The translations under genes and the position numbers were made by a program. The notes under the pieces are model-generated. The model was not told the DNA's origin and did not search any database. It was given only the letters and a program-made list of their open reading frames with translations. A stretch of 64,000 bases of DNA, from NCBI RefSeq assembly GCF_900104685.1, contig NZ_LT629755.1:2356001-2420000 (forward strand). Reading direction: 5' to 3'. Below are positions 52,503 through 62,059 of the stretch, one piece after another. Source of the stretch: Agromyces flavus (GTDB taxonomy: Bacteria; Actinomycetota; Actinomycetes; Actinomycetales; Microbacteriaceae). Within the stretch, counting starts at the first letter, position 1; every line of letters begins with the position of its first letter.

Positions 52503-53350
52503 TGGTCACCGGCGTCAGCCCGGCGGGCATCGCGTTCGATCACGTCGCGACATCCGGCATACCCGTCGTGCTCATCCACGCGGGCATCGCCGACCGGCGG
52601 ATGTGGAACCCGCAGTGGGCTCAGCTCAGCTCGGCAGGCCCGGCGCTCCGGCTCGACCTGCGTGGTTACGGCGACTCGACGATCGAGCCGGACGGCGCGT
52701 GGTCGCACGTCGCCGATGTGCTCGAGACGCTGCGCCACGTCGGCATCGACCGCTGCCACCTCGTCGGCGCGTCGTTCGGCGCCGGCGTCGCGGTCGAGGT
52801 CGCGCTGACGGCGCCCGAGCTCGTCGAGTCGATGCTGCTGTGCCCGCCCGGCGGGAGCCTGCTCGCGGAGCTGACCCCTGACCTCAAGGCCTTCTTCGAC
52901 GCCGAGCGAGACGCCCTCGCCCGCGACGACCTCGATGCGGCGGTGGAGGCGAACATCGACGCCTGGGTGGTGGGGCCGCGCCGCAGCCCGAACGATCCCG
53001 GCCCGGAGCTCATCGCGGCGGTGCGGATCATGCAGCGGCGCGCGTTCGACGTGGCCGCTTCCTGGCGGTCGGACGCGCCCGAGACCGAGCTCGATCCGCC
53101 GGCGCTCGACCGGCTGACCGAGATCGCCGCTCGCACGCTCGTGATCACCGGCGGTCATGATCTCGACACGACGCACGACGCGGCCTCGCGAGTGGTCGCG
53201 GGCATCCCGGGCGCCCGACGCATCGACTGGCCGGATGTCGCGCACCTGCCTTCGCTCGAGAACCCTGAGGCCTTCCTCGACATCCTGCTGGACTGGACCG
53301 CACCGGATCCCGGCGTTCCCGCGGTCGATCGGACCGCGTTCAGCAGCTAG
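52502..53350 (+). CDS. Alpha/beta hydrolase
   Basis: A 282-residue alpha/beta-hydrolase-fold protein. Visible are IPVVLIHAGIADRRMW (oxyanion strand-loop), the RLDLRGYGDST segment, the nucleophile elbow VGASFGAGVAVEVAL near residue 98, and PDVAHLPSLENPEAF, where the catalytic His lies. The acid is probably the Asp of GGHDLD. Substrate unknown. It starts on the last base of the previous gene's stop (TGATG), so the two are coupled. Confidence 0.87.
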   Translation: MVTGVSPAGIAFDHVATSGIPVVLIHAGIADRRMWNPQWAQLSSAGPALRLDLRGYGDSTIEPDGAWSHVADVLETLRHVGIDRCHLVGASFGAGVAVEVALTAPELVESMLLCPPGGSLLAELTPDLKAFFDAERDALARDDLDAAVEANIDAWVVGPRRSPNDPGPELIAAVRIMQRRAFDVAASWRSDAPETELDPPALDRLTEIAARTLVITGGHDLDTTHDAASRVVAGIPGARRIDWPDVAHLPSLENPEAFLDILLDWTAPDPGVPAVDRTAFSS

Positions 53351-53388
53351 CGTGCCGGAGCGCGCGGTCGATAGCGCCACACCTGCGA

Positions 53389-54147
53389 CTACGCGATCCC
53401 GCCCCCGTCGACGACGAGCGCCGACCCGGTGACGTAGCTCGACTCGTCGCTCGCAAGCCAGACGACCGCCGCGGCGATCTCTCGCGGCTCGCCCATGCGC
53501 CGCAGCGGGCGGTCGGCGGCCTCGGCCAGGAACGCGGCCGTGTCCTCGCCGAGCTGCTGCGCCTCGTCACGAAGCATGCCGGTGTTCACGTCGCCAGGGT
53601 TCACGGAGTTCACGCGGATGCCCTGCGGCCCGTGGTCGATGGCGAGCGCGCGCGTCATGTTGACGACCGCGCCCTTGGAGGCGCAGTACGAGATCGCCCG
53701 GCCTCCGCCCTTGAGGCCCCATCCGGAACCGGTGTTGACGATCGAGCCGCCGCCGGCGGCGGCCATGATCGGGACGACGTGCTTGCACATCAGGAAGATG
53801 GAACGGACGTTGACGCCGAACACGCGGTCCCACTCGTCGGCCGTCGTCTCGACGGCGGTCGTCCGGCGGATGATGCCGGCGTTGTTGAAGACGACGTTCA
53901 CCCCGCCGAACTCGGCCACCGTCGTGGCGATCACGCGTTCGATGTCGGACTCGCTCGACACGTCGGCCTCGATGGCGATCGCGGCGAAGCCCGCGTCGCG
54001 GATCTCGGCGGCGACGGCCTCCGCGGCGCGGCCGTCCAGGTCCACGACGGCGACCTCCGCGCCCTCTGCTGCGAGGGCCATGGCGGTGGCACGGCCGATA
54101 CCGCCCGCCCCTCCGGTGATGATGGCCTGCTTCTGCTCAAGCCGCAT
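53389..54147 (-). CDS. Short-chain dehydrogenase/reductase (SDR)
   Basis: A 252-residue classical SDR. NAD(P) site TGGAGGIGRATA, acidic end of strand 2 VVDLDGRAAE favouring NAD, NNAG at residue 90, catalytic Ser in VNTGSGWG (near residue 141) and YCASK (Tyr/Lys). It oxidises or reduces a hydroxy/keto group. AAGGAG lies about 9 bases before ATG 54147. It is the last gene of the GH42-GcvPA-GcvPB-AcoX-like operon, overlapping the AcoX-like gene by 11 bp. Confidence 0.88.
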   Translation of the reverse strand: MRLEQKQAIITGGAGGIGRATAMALAAEGAEVAVVDLDGRAAEAVAAEIRDAGFAAIAIEADVSSESDIERVIATTVAEFGGVNVVFNNAGIIRRTTAVETTADEWDRVFGVNVRSIFLMCKHVVPIMAAAGGGSIVNTGSGWGLKGGGRAISYCASKGAVVNMTRALAIDHGPQGIRVNSVNPGDVNTGMLRDEAQQLGEDTAAFLAEAADRPLRRMGEPREIAAAVVWLASDESSYVTGSALVVDGGGIA

Positions 54148-55276
54148 GGTCTGCTGCTCCTTCGTTCTCTGGTGCTTGGACTGGGTAGACGCTGGTGGTC
54201 GACGGCCCGGTGACGACGCGCACGAAGCCGGCGAGCCGGGCATCCACGCGGGCGTCGCCCGTGTCGACGAGAAGGGGACGCCCCTCGAGGTCGATCAGCT
54301 TCTGCTCCGGCGCGACCGCCAGCACGGGATCGTCGCCGATGGCGTCGAGCACGCGCGCCGAGAGCTGCTGGTTGCCGCGGCCAAGCAGGAAGCCCTGGCC
54401 GCCGATGATCGACACGATCGCCTGGGCGGGCCCGCTCCCGACCTGGTCGAGCAGCTCCTGCTCGGAGGCGCCCGCGACGACGACGCGGCCGTCGAGCACG
54501 ACGTCGACGCCGAGCAGGGTCTTGTCGACGCCGAGCTCACGGGCCACCTCGGCCATCGTGCCGCCGGGACCGAGCAGGTACCTGACCCCTGGCTGCAAGC
54601 GCGAGACCGCCCCTCGCGCGGCGAGTCGCATGGCAGCCCGCTCGTCGGCCGGCGTCGCGGCCTTGCGCGCCTGCGTGCGCCCGGCCCGATAGGGCACCCG
54701 GATGGTGGCGTACAGTCGCGGCTCGACGCGCGCCCGGCGCAGCTGCGCCTCGTCGACGTCGAGCACCTCGCGATCCACGGTCGGGAGGCCGCCCTCGTCG
54801 ATCCACGCGGCGGCGAGTGCTCCGGCGGCGCTGGGGCCGACCGCGAAGACCGGCGAGTACATCTTGACGCCGGCCGGGATGCCGAGCGCGACCGCCGACG
54901 ACGGCAGGCCGGCCGCGACATCCCGCGCCGTGCCGTCGCCGCCGGCGAAGAGCACCAGCTCGACGCCCACATCGGCGAGCGCGCGAGCGGCGGCAGTCGT
55001 GTCGGTCGGGAACGTCGGCGATCGCGGATGCCACACGACGATGGCCTCCAGCCCCGCGGCGCGGACCGCGTCGGCTCCCATCGCGCCGGCGGCCGTCACG
55101 ATCCGCTCATGACGGCGAGCGGATGCCACGACGGCGAGCGCGGCCGCGGCGCGTTCGGTCGCGCGGGGTCGCGCCCCGCGCTCGCCAGCCCGACGCTGCA
55201 CGTCGCCCCCGTCGCTTCCGCCGAGCCCGGCCGGGCCGCCGACGCCCGCGACCGGGTTCACGATGAGTCCGATCAC
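54137..55276 (-). CDS. ATP-NAD kinase family protein (AcoX-like, COG3199)
   Basis: A 379-residue protein with the NAD/diacylglycerol-kinase fold. The family signatures are IGLIVNPVAGVGG at the N-terminus, LVLFAGGDGTARDVAAG near residue 105 (the GGDGT nucleotide loop) and GIPAGVKMYSP. AcoX, found in acetoin-catabolism operons, is the best-known relative, but its reaction is undetermined. GTG 55276 starts one base after the gcvPB stop. The overlap with SDR downstream and the tight spacing upstream show it is part of one transcript. Confidence 0.8.
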   Translation of the reverse strand: MIGLIVNPVAGVGGPAGLGGSDGGDVQRRAGERGARPRATERAAAALAVVASARRHERIVTAAGAMGADAVRAAGLEAIVVWHPRSPTFPTDTTAAARALADVGVELVLFAGGDGTARDVAAGLPSSAVALGIPAGVKMYSPVFAVGPSAAGALAAAWIDEGGLPTVDREVLDVDEAQLRRARVEPRLYATIRVPYRAGRTQARKAATPADERAAMRLAARGAVSRLQPGVRYLLGPGGTMAEVARELGVDKTLLGVDVVLDGRVVVAGASEQELLDQVGSGPAQAIVSIIGGQGFLLGRGNQQLSARVLDAIGDDPVLAVAPEQKLIDLEGRPLLVDTGDARVDARLAGFVRVVTGPSTTSVYPVQAPENEGAADHAA

Positions 55277-55277
55277 G

Positions 55278-56852
55278 TCACGCTCCGACGGCGTCCGGGT
55301 ACTTGCGGCGATACGCCCGCCAGGTGACGGCCCAGCGCTCGGGGTCGTCGAGATCGTCGTGGTGCGTGTGGTGCACGGTCTGGCGGTGCGGGGCGGTGCG
55401 CACGACCTCCGGCGTCTCGCGCGCCTCGCGGGCGACTTCGGCAAGCACGTCGGCGTACTCGTCGAGCTCGGCCTTCGAGTACGACTCGGTCGGTTCGAGC
55501 GTGAACGGCTGCGGCACGACGTACGGATGGTGGCTCGTCCAATAGTGCATGCCGAAGTCGCTGGCTCGGATGCCGATCTCCTCAGACGTGACGCCGGTGT
55601 CCTCGAAGAGCTCCTGCCACGAATAGCGCACCTGCTCGATGCGTCGGCGGCCCGTCGCGTACGGCGCGGACGCACCGGGGATGTCGAGGATCCGCTTCAT
55701 CAGGTAGTTGTTGTTCAGCACCGCGGTCTCGGCGACGGCCCGCAGACCGTCGGCGCCGAGCGCCATCATCCACGCGTAGGCGCGCACGATGTTCGGGACC
55801 ACCCCATGGAACGGTCCGATGGCCCCGATCGACTGCGGCCCGGCCTCGCGCACCTCGAAGCGCTCGCCCTCGCGCACCACGCGGGGTCCGGGCAGGAACG
55901 GCGCGAGTGCGGCGCTCACGCCGTTCGCACCCGTGCCGGGTCCGCCCGAACCGTGCGGCGTGCCGAACGTCTTGTGCACGTTGAAGTGGCAGACGTCGAA
56001 GCCGGCATCTCGCGCGCGGGTGATGCCGAGGATGCCGTTCGCGTTGGCCTGGTCGTACGAGGCGAGCGCACCGACGGCGTGGGCCGCGTCGACCCACTCC
56101 TTGATGGCCGGGTTGTAGATGCCCGTGTCCTCGGGGTTGGTGACCATGATCGCCGCGGTGCGCGGCGACAGCGCCCGCTTGAGCGCCTCGAGATCGGGGT
56201 AGCCGTCGGCATCGGGGTGCAGCGTGATCACGTCGTACCCGGCCGCCTTCGCGGCGGCAGCGTTCGACGGGTGGCTGAAGATCGTCGTGACGACCTCGCG
56301 CCGCTGCTCGCCCTCGCCTTTCGCCTCGTGGTAGGCGCGGATCATCGCGATGTTCGCCCAAATCGCGGCGGAGCCGCCCTGCGTGTGCAGCGACACCTCG
56401 TCCATGCCCGAAATCTCGGCGAGCATCCGCTCGGTGCGCCAGATGATCTCGAGCGCGCCCTGGGCGTCGGCGGGGTCCTGCAGCGGATGCATCGCCGAGA
56501 GCTTCGGCGTCGCGATCAGCTGCTCGTTGACCTTCGGCGCGTACTTCATCGTGCACGTGCCCTGGCCCACGTCGACGTTCAGGTCGGCGCCGAGGTTCTC
56601 CTGCGAGAGCCGCAGGTAGTGCTTCAGCACGCGCATCTGCCCCATCTCGGGCAGGCCGGGCGCGGTCTTCCGGGCGAGCCCCTCGGGCAGCGCAGCGGTG
56701 ACGTCGCCGACGACGTCGCGCACGCCGGGCTCGACCTGAGTGACCAGCACCCCGCGCTCGCCGGGCGTGGAGAGGGCGAAGATGAGCGGTTCGTCCCACC
56801 GCGCCTGGTGGAACCGGCGGTGGGCGGGCTTGGGTGCGATGGGCAGGCTCAT
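55278..56852 (-). CDS. Glycine dehydrogenase (P-protein) beta-subunit-like, GcvPB family
   Basis: A 524-residue PLP enzyme. The Schiff-base lysine is in NVHKTFGTPHGSGGPG near residue 280. The substrate region reads YDQANANGILG where GcvPB proteins have YDGAN, and NPEDTGIY where they have NPNTLGLF. The C-terminal 35 residues (after EVVRTAPHRQ) are as in family members. It pairs with the GcvPA-like gene, with which it shares an ATGA. No lipoyl carrier GcvH or T-protein lies near. It is a decarboxylating glycine dehydrogenase or a paralogue of altered specificity. Confidence 0.8.
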   Translation of the reverse strand: MSLPIAPKPAHRRFHQARWDEPLIFALSTPGERGVLVTQVEPGVRDVVGDVTAALPEGLARKTAPGLPEMGQMRVLKHYLRLSQENLGADLNVDVGQGTCTMKYAPKVNEQLIATPKLSAMHPLQDPADAQGALEIIWRTERMLAEISGMDEVSLHTQGGSAAIWANIAMIRAYHEAKGEGEQRREVVTTIFSHPSNAAAAKAAGYDVITLHPDADGYPDLEALKRALSPRTAAIMVTNPEDTGIYNPAIKEWVDAAHAVGALASYDQANANGILGITRARDAGFDVCHFNVHKTFGTPHGSGGPGTGANGVSAALAPFLPGPRVVREGERFEVREAGPQSIGAIGPFHGVVPNIVRAYAWMMALGADGLRAVAETAVLNNNYLMKRILDIPGASAPYATGRRRIEQVRYSWQELFEDTGVTSEEIGIRASDFGMHYWTSHHPYVVPQPFTLEPTESYSKAELDEYADVLAEVAREARETPEVVRTAPHRQTVHHTHHDDLDDPERWAVTWRAYRRKYPDAVGA

Positions 56853-58276
56853 GCGCGGTGCTCCTCGGATTCGGTGATGGGGTCGAGGGTGGATGCGGCC
56901 TCGGCGGCGGATGCCGCGACGAGCCCGGTGACGGCCGCGGCGAGCCGGTCGATGTCTCGCTGGGAGGTCATCTCGGTGACGCACACGACGAGCTCGTGCT
57001 CGCCGGCGGGGACGCCGGGTTCGATGCCGTCGGCGCGGAGTGCGGTGACGACGCCCGAGGCGGTCAGGCCGGCTCCCGAGACGTCGATCGCGAACTCGCG
57101 CAGGTGCACGGCCCGGTCGGTGAGGCGGATGCCGGGGATGGCGGCGAGCACGCGCTGCGCGTAGGCGGTGCGGGCGAGGAGCACCTCGCCGAGCTCCCGC
57201 ATGCCCTGCGGCCCCATGAGCGCGAGGTGCACGCCGGCAGCGATGCCCCAGAGGGCGGCCGCCGTGCCGACCCACTCCTTCCCTTCCTCGCGGTGCGCGA
57301 ACGAGGTGCGGTCGTACGCGACGTCGCCGAAGCCGATCTCACCGGGCACGTCGGTCGTCGCGAGCCCGAACAGGCGCGACGGCATCTCCATGACGAAGCG
57401 CGGGTCGTCGTGCACGGCGATGAACCCGCCGTGGGCGCCGCCGTACCACTGGTGCAGGCCGAGCGATTGAATGTCGCCGCAGACGATGTCGGCACCCTGC
57501 TCGGCCGGGGGCGTCAGCACGCCGTATCCGACCGGGTCGGTCCCGACGACGAGGATCGCGCCGACCGCGTGAGCGGCGTCGGCGAGCGCCTGCAGCCGGT
57601 GCTCGATCGCGCCGGTGCGGCTCGGCGTCTCGACCCAGACCGCGGCGACGTCGTCGCCGATCCGCTCGGCGATGGCAGCGACATCCGCCGTTCCGTCGAC
57701 CGGGTCGACCAGCTCGAGGTCGAGGTTCACCCGCACGTAGTCACGGACCTTCGAGAGCTTCCCGGGCAGCACGTCGCTCGCGACGAGCACGCGGCGCCGG
57801 CCGGTCATGCGCCCGGCCATCGACAGGCCGGTCGCGGTCGCCTGGAACCCGTCGTAGGTGGGCACGTTCACGACGTCCATCGAGAGCAGTTCGCCCATGA
57901 GCGACTGGTACTGCCAGAGCGCCTGGAAGCGGCCGTGGTCCTCGTAGGGCTCGCCCGCGTACGCGGTGAGGAACTCGCTGCGGCCGATGACCTCGTCGAC
58001 GACGGCGGGCACGTGGTGGTGGTAGGTGCCCTGGCCGAGGAAGCTCAGTCGCTCGGTCGTGGGCACGTTGGCAGCGAGCAGCCCGGAGACGTGGCGGACG
58101 AGGTCCTGCTCGGCGATGAGCGGTTCCGGCAGGTCGAGCGCACGACCGAGCCGGAGGTCGGCGGGCACGTCGGCGTAGAAGTCCTCGACGGATGCCGCGC
58201 CGACGGCGACGAGCATCTCGGCGCGCACCTCGGGCGCCGTGTTCGGAATGTACGGATGCACGAATGGTCGGTTCAT
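56849..58276 (-). CDS. Glycine dehydrogenase (P-protein) alpha-subunit-like, GcvPA family
   Basis: A 475-residue PLP-fold subunit lacking the lysine, as GcvPA proteins do. Family segments are LSFLGQGTYHHHVPAVVDE and FLTAYAGEPYEDHG, where ordinary GcvPA has FLTAYTPYQPEVSQG; then FQALWQYQSLMGELLSMDV and VPTYDGFQATATGL. The conserved TPYQPE motif is replaced. GAGG lies upstream of ATG 58276. Gene order GH42, GcvPA, GcvPB with spacings of 10 bp and an ATGA overlap shows cotranscription. Confidence 0.8.
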   Translation of the reverse strand: MNRPFVHPYIPNTAPEVRAEMLVAVGAASVEDFYADVPADLRLGRALDLPEPLIAEQDLVRHVSGLLAANVPTTERLSFLGQGTYHHHVPAVVDEVIGRSEFLTAYAGEPYEDHGRFQALWQYQSLMGELLSMDVVNVPTYDGFQATATGLSMAGRMTGRRRVLVASDVLPGKLSKVRDYVRVNLDLELVDPVDGTADVAAIAERIGDDVAAVWVETPSRTGAIEHRLQALADAAHAVGAILVVGTDPVGYGVLTPPAEQGADIVCGDIQSLGLHQWYGGAHGGFIAVHDDPRFVMEMPSRLFGLATTDVPGEIGFGDVAYDRTSFAHREEGKEWVGTAAALWGIAAGVHLALMGPQGMRELGEVLLARTAYAQRVLAAIPGIRLTDRAVHLREFAIDVSGAGLTASGVVTALRADGIEPGVPAGEHELVVCVTEMTSQRDIDRLAAAVTGLVAASAAEAASTLDPITESEEHRA

Positions 58277-58286
58277 GGGTGGTGCC

Positions 58287-60350
58287 TCACTCGGTGGTGT
58301 CGGACAGGGTGATGAACGGGGGCTTGCTCGCGCGCGGCGAGGCGAGCACGGCGACGCCGAGGGGCGGGAGCACGAGTCGCGCGGCGACGACCCCGTCGGC
58401 GAGCAGGTCGGTCGCGCCCTCGGGCACGTCGAGCGTGAGCTCGCGAGGGCCGTGATTGAGGACGAACGTGTAGTCGGTGCGGTCGTCGGCACGGGTGACG
58501 GCCTCGAGATGCGGGTCGGTGCGGTCGCGGGCGGGCAGCCCGGCGTGGGCGAGGGCGCGTCGCATGACGGCGACGAGCCCGTCGATTTCGAGCACCGCGC
58601 CGAGGTACCAGGCAGTGCCTGCGCCGTGCGAGCGGCGGGTGATCGCGGGTCGTCCATCGAGCACCCCACCGGCGAAGCCGGCGACGACGGATGCCTCGTG
58701 GCCGGCCTCGATCCACTCGGTCCACACCGGCGCGTCGTACCGGGCGCCGTCGAGGGCGATCCGCTCGACCGAGCCGTCGGCGACCGGCCACGGCTCGTCC
58801 ACCTCGATGTCGAGGAGCGCGCGGAGCGGACCGGGGGCACCCCCGGGGTGGACCTTCTCGGTGGTGTCGACGACGCCCGAGAACGGACCGACGACGACCG
58901 TTCCGCCGCCGACGGCGTACGCCTCGAGCGCTGCGGCCTGCGCGGCATCCGTCACGTAGAGGTTGGGCACGACGACGAGGTCGTACCCCTCGAACGGGCC
59001 CGTCGCCCGCACGGTGTCGACCGGGTGACCGAGCGCGTGAAGGGCCGCGTGCCAGTCGCGGGTCTGCTGCAGCCAGCTCAGGCGCTGGGACGGGAGCGAC
59101 TCGGTGGCGCTCGTGGCCCACCACGAATCCCAGTCGACGACGAGCGCGACTCTGCTGCGCACGCGCGTGCCGCGGACCGCCGCGAGACGCTGGAGCTCGC
59201 GCCCGAGGGCCGCCGTCTCTTGGAAGGAGCGTGATGACTCGCCGCGGTGCCCGAGCATCGCCGAGTGGAACTTCTCCTGGCCGTAGCGAGCCTGCCGCCA
59301 CTGGAAGAACATGGCGCCGTCCGAACCGTGCGCGATCGCCTGCAGGCTGTCGACGCGCATCCGGCCGGGCGCCTTGGGCACGTTGACGTCGCGCCAGCTG
59401 ACGGCGCTAGCGGCCTGCTCGAGCAGCAGCCACGGCTGACCACCCTTGAGCGAGCGCATCAGGCCGTAATTGAGCGCCGCGGGCACGTGAGCGTGCGGGT
59501 CGGCCGGGTCGGGATACGCGTCGTCGGTGACGAGGTCCTCGTGCTCGGCGAAGCGCCAGTAGTCGAGCTCGCGGAAGAGGCTCATGAAGTTCGTCGTGAC
59601 CGGCAGTTCGGGCGTGACCTCGCGCAGCACGTCGACCTCGATGCGGAAGAGCTCGAGCAGCGCATCGGAGCCGAAGCGCTCGAAGTCGAGCAGCTGGGTC
59701 GGGTTGACGGGGCCGGTCGCGCGGCGGGGCGGCTCGATCTGCGTCCACGCCGTGTAGCGCTGGCCCCAGACGTTCACGCCCCACGCCTCGTTGAGCCCGT
59801 CGAGGTCGCCGTAGCGGGCCTCGAGCCAACGCCGGAAGTGCGCCGCCGACTCGGGGCACCAGCAGCGCGCGACGTGGTCGCCGTACTCATTGGAGATATG
59901 CCAGAGCGCGACCGCCGGGTGCTGCCCGTAGCGCTCGGCCATCGCCCGGGCCATCCGCCCGACGTGCTCGCGCCACACGGGCGAGCTCGGGCAGTACGCC
60001 TGGCGCGAGCCGAACTCGAGGCGACGACCGTCGGCATCCCACGGCAGCATCTCGGGGTGGGCGCGCACGAGCCAGGCGGGCGGCGTGGCCGTCGCGGTCG
60101 CGAGGTCGATGCGGATGCCGCCGGCCCAGAGCACCTCGATGACCCGGTCGAGCCACTCCCAGTCGTAGACGCCCGGGCTGGTCTCGAGCTGGGGCCATGA
60201 GAACACGGGCAGGCTCACGAGGTTCACGCCCGCTTCGCGCATGAGGCGCACGTCCTCGTGCCAGACCTCTTCGGGCCACTGGTCGGGGTTGTAGTCGCCG
60301 CCGAAGGCGAGGGCATCGAGGCGGATGCGGCGCGGTGTCGCGTCGGTCAC
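58287..60350 (-). CDS. Beta-galactosidase, GH42
   Basis: A 687-residue cytoplasmic glycosidase. FGGDYNPDQWPEEVW at the N-terminus, acid/base Glu in ALWHISNEYGDH near residue 152 and nucleophile Glu in QPWLLLEQAASAVSW near residue 314 define GH42. A trimerisation domain and C-terminal sandwich follow (LVVVPNLYVTDAAQAAALEA). It hydrolyses beta-D-galactosides or beta-galacto-oligosaccharides. Divergent from a GntR regulator; adjacent ABC genes 61151-64000 probably import its substrate. Same strand and 10 bp upstream of the gcvPA-like gene. Confidence 0.93.
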   Translation of the reverse strand: MTDATPRRIRLDALAFGGDYNPDQWPEEVWHEDVRLMREAGVNLVSLPVFSWPQLETSPGVYDWEWLDRVIEVLWAGGIRIDLATATATPPAWLVRAHPEMLPWDADGRRLEFGSRQAYCPSSPVWREHVGRMARAMAERYGQHPAVALWHISNEYGDHVARCWCPESAAHFRRWLEARYGDLDGLNEAWGVNVWGQRYTAWTQIEPPRRATGPVNPTQLLDFERFGSDALLELFRIEVDVLREVTPELPVTTNFMSLFRELDYWRFAEHEDLVTDDAYPDPADPHAHVPAALNYGLMRSLKGGQPWLLLEQAASAVSWRDVNVPKAPGRMRVDSLQAIAHGSDGAMFFQWRQARYGQEKFHSAMLGHRGESSRSFQETAALGRELQRLAAVRGTRVRSRVALVVDWDSWWATSATESLPSQRLSWLQQTRDWHAALHALGHPVDTVRATGPFEGYDLVVVPNLYVTDAAQAAALEAYAVGGGTVVVGPFSGVVDTTEKVHPGGAPGPLRALLDIEVDEPWPVADGSVERIALDGARYDAPVWTEWIEAGHEASVVAGFAGGVLDGRPAITRRSHGAGTAWYLGAVLEIDGLVAVMRRALAHAGLPARDRTDPHLEAVTRADDRTDYTFVLNHGPRELTLDVPEGATDLLADGVVAARLVLPPLGVAVLASPRASKPPFITLSDTTE

Positions 60351-60372
60351 GCGGGTCCTCTCGGTCGGATAT

Positions 60373-60410
60373 CTGTACAGGTCGTTCTGCGCACTGTATT
60401 CTGTATACAG
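60373..60410. promoter_or_regulatory. Two palindromes, putative GntR operators
   Basis: CTGTACAG at 60373-60380 and CTGTATACAG at 60401-60410 are perfect palindromes in the GH42-gntR divergent spacer. The second contains the GTATAC core of FadR-type GntR sites. Their centres are 29 bp apart. Sites are proposed from symmetry and place only. Confidence 0.6.
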
Positions 60411-60483
60411 ACACGCTATGGCGCAAGTCGCCGGGGGTCAAGCCCTAGGCTTACGGCGTCGGCCCGACCGGCTGGAGGATTGG

Positions 60484-61140
60484 ATGGCGATCGAACGCAA
60501 GAACCTGCGTTCCCAAGTGCGCGACGAGCTGCTCGCCCGGATGCGGGCCGGGCAGGTCAGCCCGGGCGAGGGCATCAACGAGGTGCAGCTCGCCGCCGAG
60601 CTCGGCGTCAGCCGGACCCCCCTCCGCGAGGCGCTCATCGCACTCGAGAGCGAGGGGCAGATCACCAGCGAGAACGGGAAGGGCTTCCGGTTCGTCCCGC
60701 TCTCCGCGACGGAGTTCGAGGAACTCGCGCCGGTGATGGCCGCGCTCGAGTCCCTCGCGCTCGAGCTGAGCCCCCGCGACGAGCTGAGGTCGATCGGCCG
60801 CCGGCTCGAGGAACTGAGTGCCGACTTCCAGCAGGAGGTCGTCGAGCACGCCCTCGTCGTCACCAAGGACGACGAGTGGCACGCGATCATGCTCTCGGCC
60901 TGTCCGAACCGACGCCTGCTCGAGGTCATCGAGAGCACGCGCGGCGCCTTCCACCGGTACGAGTCGCTGCTCGTGCCCAACGACGTCATGATCGAGCGCG
61001 TCGCGGCCGAGCACGCCGAGATCGCCCGGCATCTCGCGAAGGGCGACGTGGCCGCGGCATCCGTCGCCCTCAAGGCGAACTGGATGAACGGCATGCGCCG
61101 CATCGTCGAGAACGCCTCGAGCGCGTACTTCAGCGCCTGA
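60484..61140 (+). CDS. GntR family regulator, FCD (FadR) type
   Basis: A 218-residue regulator. The N-terminal winged HTH is SQVRDELLARMRAGQVSPGE and then LAAELGVSRTPLREALIALE, and the C-terminal FCD domain is all-helical with His residues for metal or effector binding (HAIMLSACPNRRLLEVIEST and HAEIARHLAKGD). GGAGG lies 7 bases before ATG 60484; the frame is open to 60325 without homology. It is divergent from GH42 with palindromes between, so it likely represses that operon and itself. The ABC genes converge on it. Confidence 0.92.
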   Translation: MAIERKNLRSQVRDELLARMRAGQVSPGEGINEVQLAAELGVSRTPLREALIALESEGQITSENGKGFRFVPLSATEFEELAPVMAALESLALELSPRDELRSIGRRLEELSADFQQEVVEHALVVTKDDEWHAIMLSACPNRRLLEVIESTRGAFHRYESLLVPNDVMIERVAAEHAEIARHLAKGDVAAASVALKANWMNGMRRIVENASSAYFSA

Positions 61141-61150
61141 CCGGCTCATC

Positions 61151-62059
61151 TCACCCCTTCACGGCTCCGCCGAGCAGCCCCGCCACGAACTGCCGCTGGA
61201 AGACCAGGAACAGCAGCATGAGCGGGAGCGTCGCGAGCAGCGACCCGAGCATGAGCCCCGAGTAATCGACGCGCGAAAGCCCGATCATCGTGTTGAGGGC
61301 CACGGGCACCGTGTAGTTCGACTCGGTGTTCAGCATGAGCAGCGGCCAGATGAACGCGTTCCATTGGCTGATGAACGTGTAGATGATCAGGGCCGCGACC
61401 TGCGGGCGTGCGACCGGCAGCACGATCCGGTAGAACGTGCGGAGCTCGTCGGCGCCGTCGATGCGGGCGGCCTCGACGAGCGAGACCGGGAAGTCCAGGA
61501 ACGCCTGCCGCATGAGGAAGATGCCGAACGCGTTGGCGAGGAACGGCAGGATCACGGCCTGGTAGCTGTCGATCCATCCGGCGCTCGCCATCATCTGGAA
61601 CAGCGGCACGAGCAGCACCTGCATCGGGATCATCATCGTCACGAGCACGACGCCGAGCAGCACGCCGCGGCCCCGGAACCGGTAGGTCGCGAGCCCGTAG
61701 CCGCACATGACGCTCACGATCGAGCTGAACACCGTGTAGATCACGGCGATGAGCGCGCTGTTCAGCATCACGCGGCCGAACTGCACCGACTCCTCGAGGC
61801 GGGCGAGGTTCGTCCACAGCTCGCCGCCCGGCAGCACCGGCAGGGGCGTGGCGAAGAGCTCGGACGTGGTGTGCGTCGAGGCCACGACCATCCAGGCGAA
61901 CGGGAGCACCGAGACGGCGGCGGCCACGGCGAGCGCGAGGTAGACGGGCGAGCGGAGCAGCGCGCGGCGCAGGCGTGATCGCGGGGCGGCCGTTGGCCGC
62001 GGTGGCGCGGACGGGGCGAGCGCCGCTCGCGCGGTCGGACGGGTCGAGACGACGGTCAT
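61151..62059 (-). CDS. Carbohydrate ABC transporter permease, MalG type
   Basis: A 302-residue inner-membrane subunit with six TM segments. A Pro/Ala/Arg-rich N-terminal tail of about 30 residues is cytoplasmic. The EAA loop [20 protein letters not shown] near residue 197 contacts the ATPase. The C-terminus ([12 protein letters not shown]) is the typical MalG end. The ATG overlaps the upstream permease stop by 4 bp. No ATPase gene lies in the window; a shared MsmX-like ATPase encoded elsewhere is expected. Confidence 0.93.
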   Translation of the reverse strand: MTVVSTRPTARAALAPSAPPRPTAAPRSRLRRALLRSPVYLALAVAAAVSVLPFAWMVVASTHTTSELFATPLPVLPGGELWTNLARLEESVQFGRVMLNSALIAVIYTVFSSIVSVMCGYGLATYRFRGRGVLLGVVLVTMMIPMQVLLVPLFQMMASAGWIDSYQAVILPFLANAFGIFLMRQAFLDFPVSLVEAARIDGADELRTFYRIVLPVARPQVAALIIYTFISQWNAFIWPLLMLNTESNYTVPVALNTMIGLSRVDYSGLMLGSLLATLPLMLLFLVFQRQFVAGLLGGAVKG

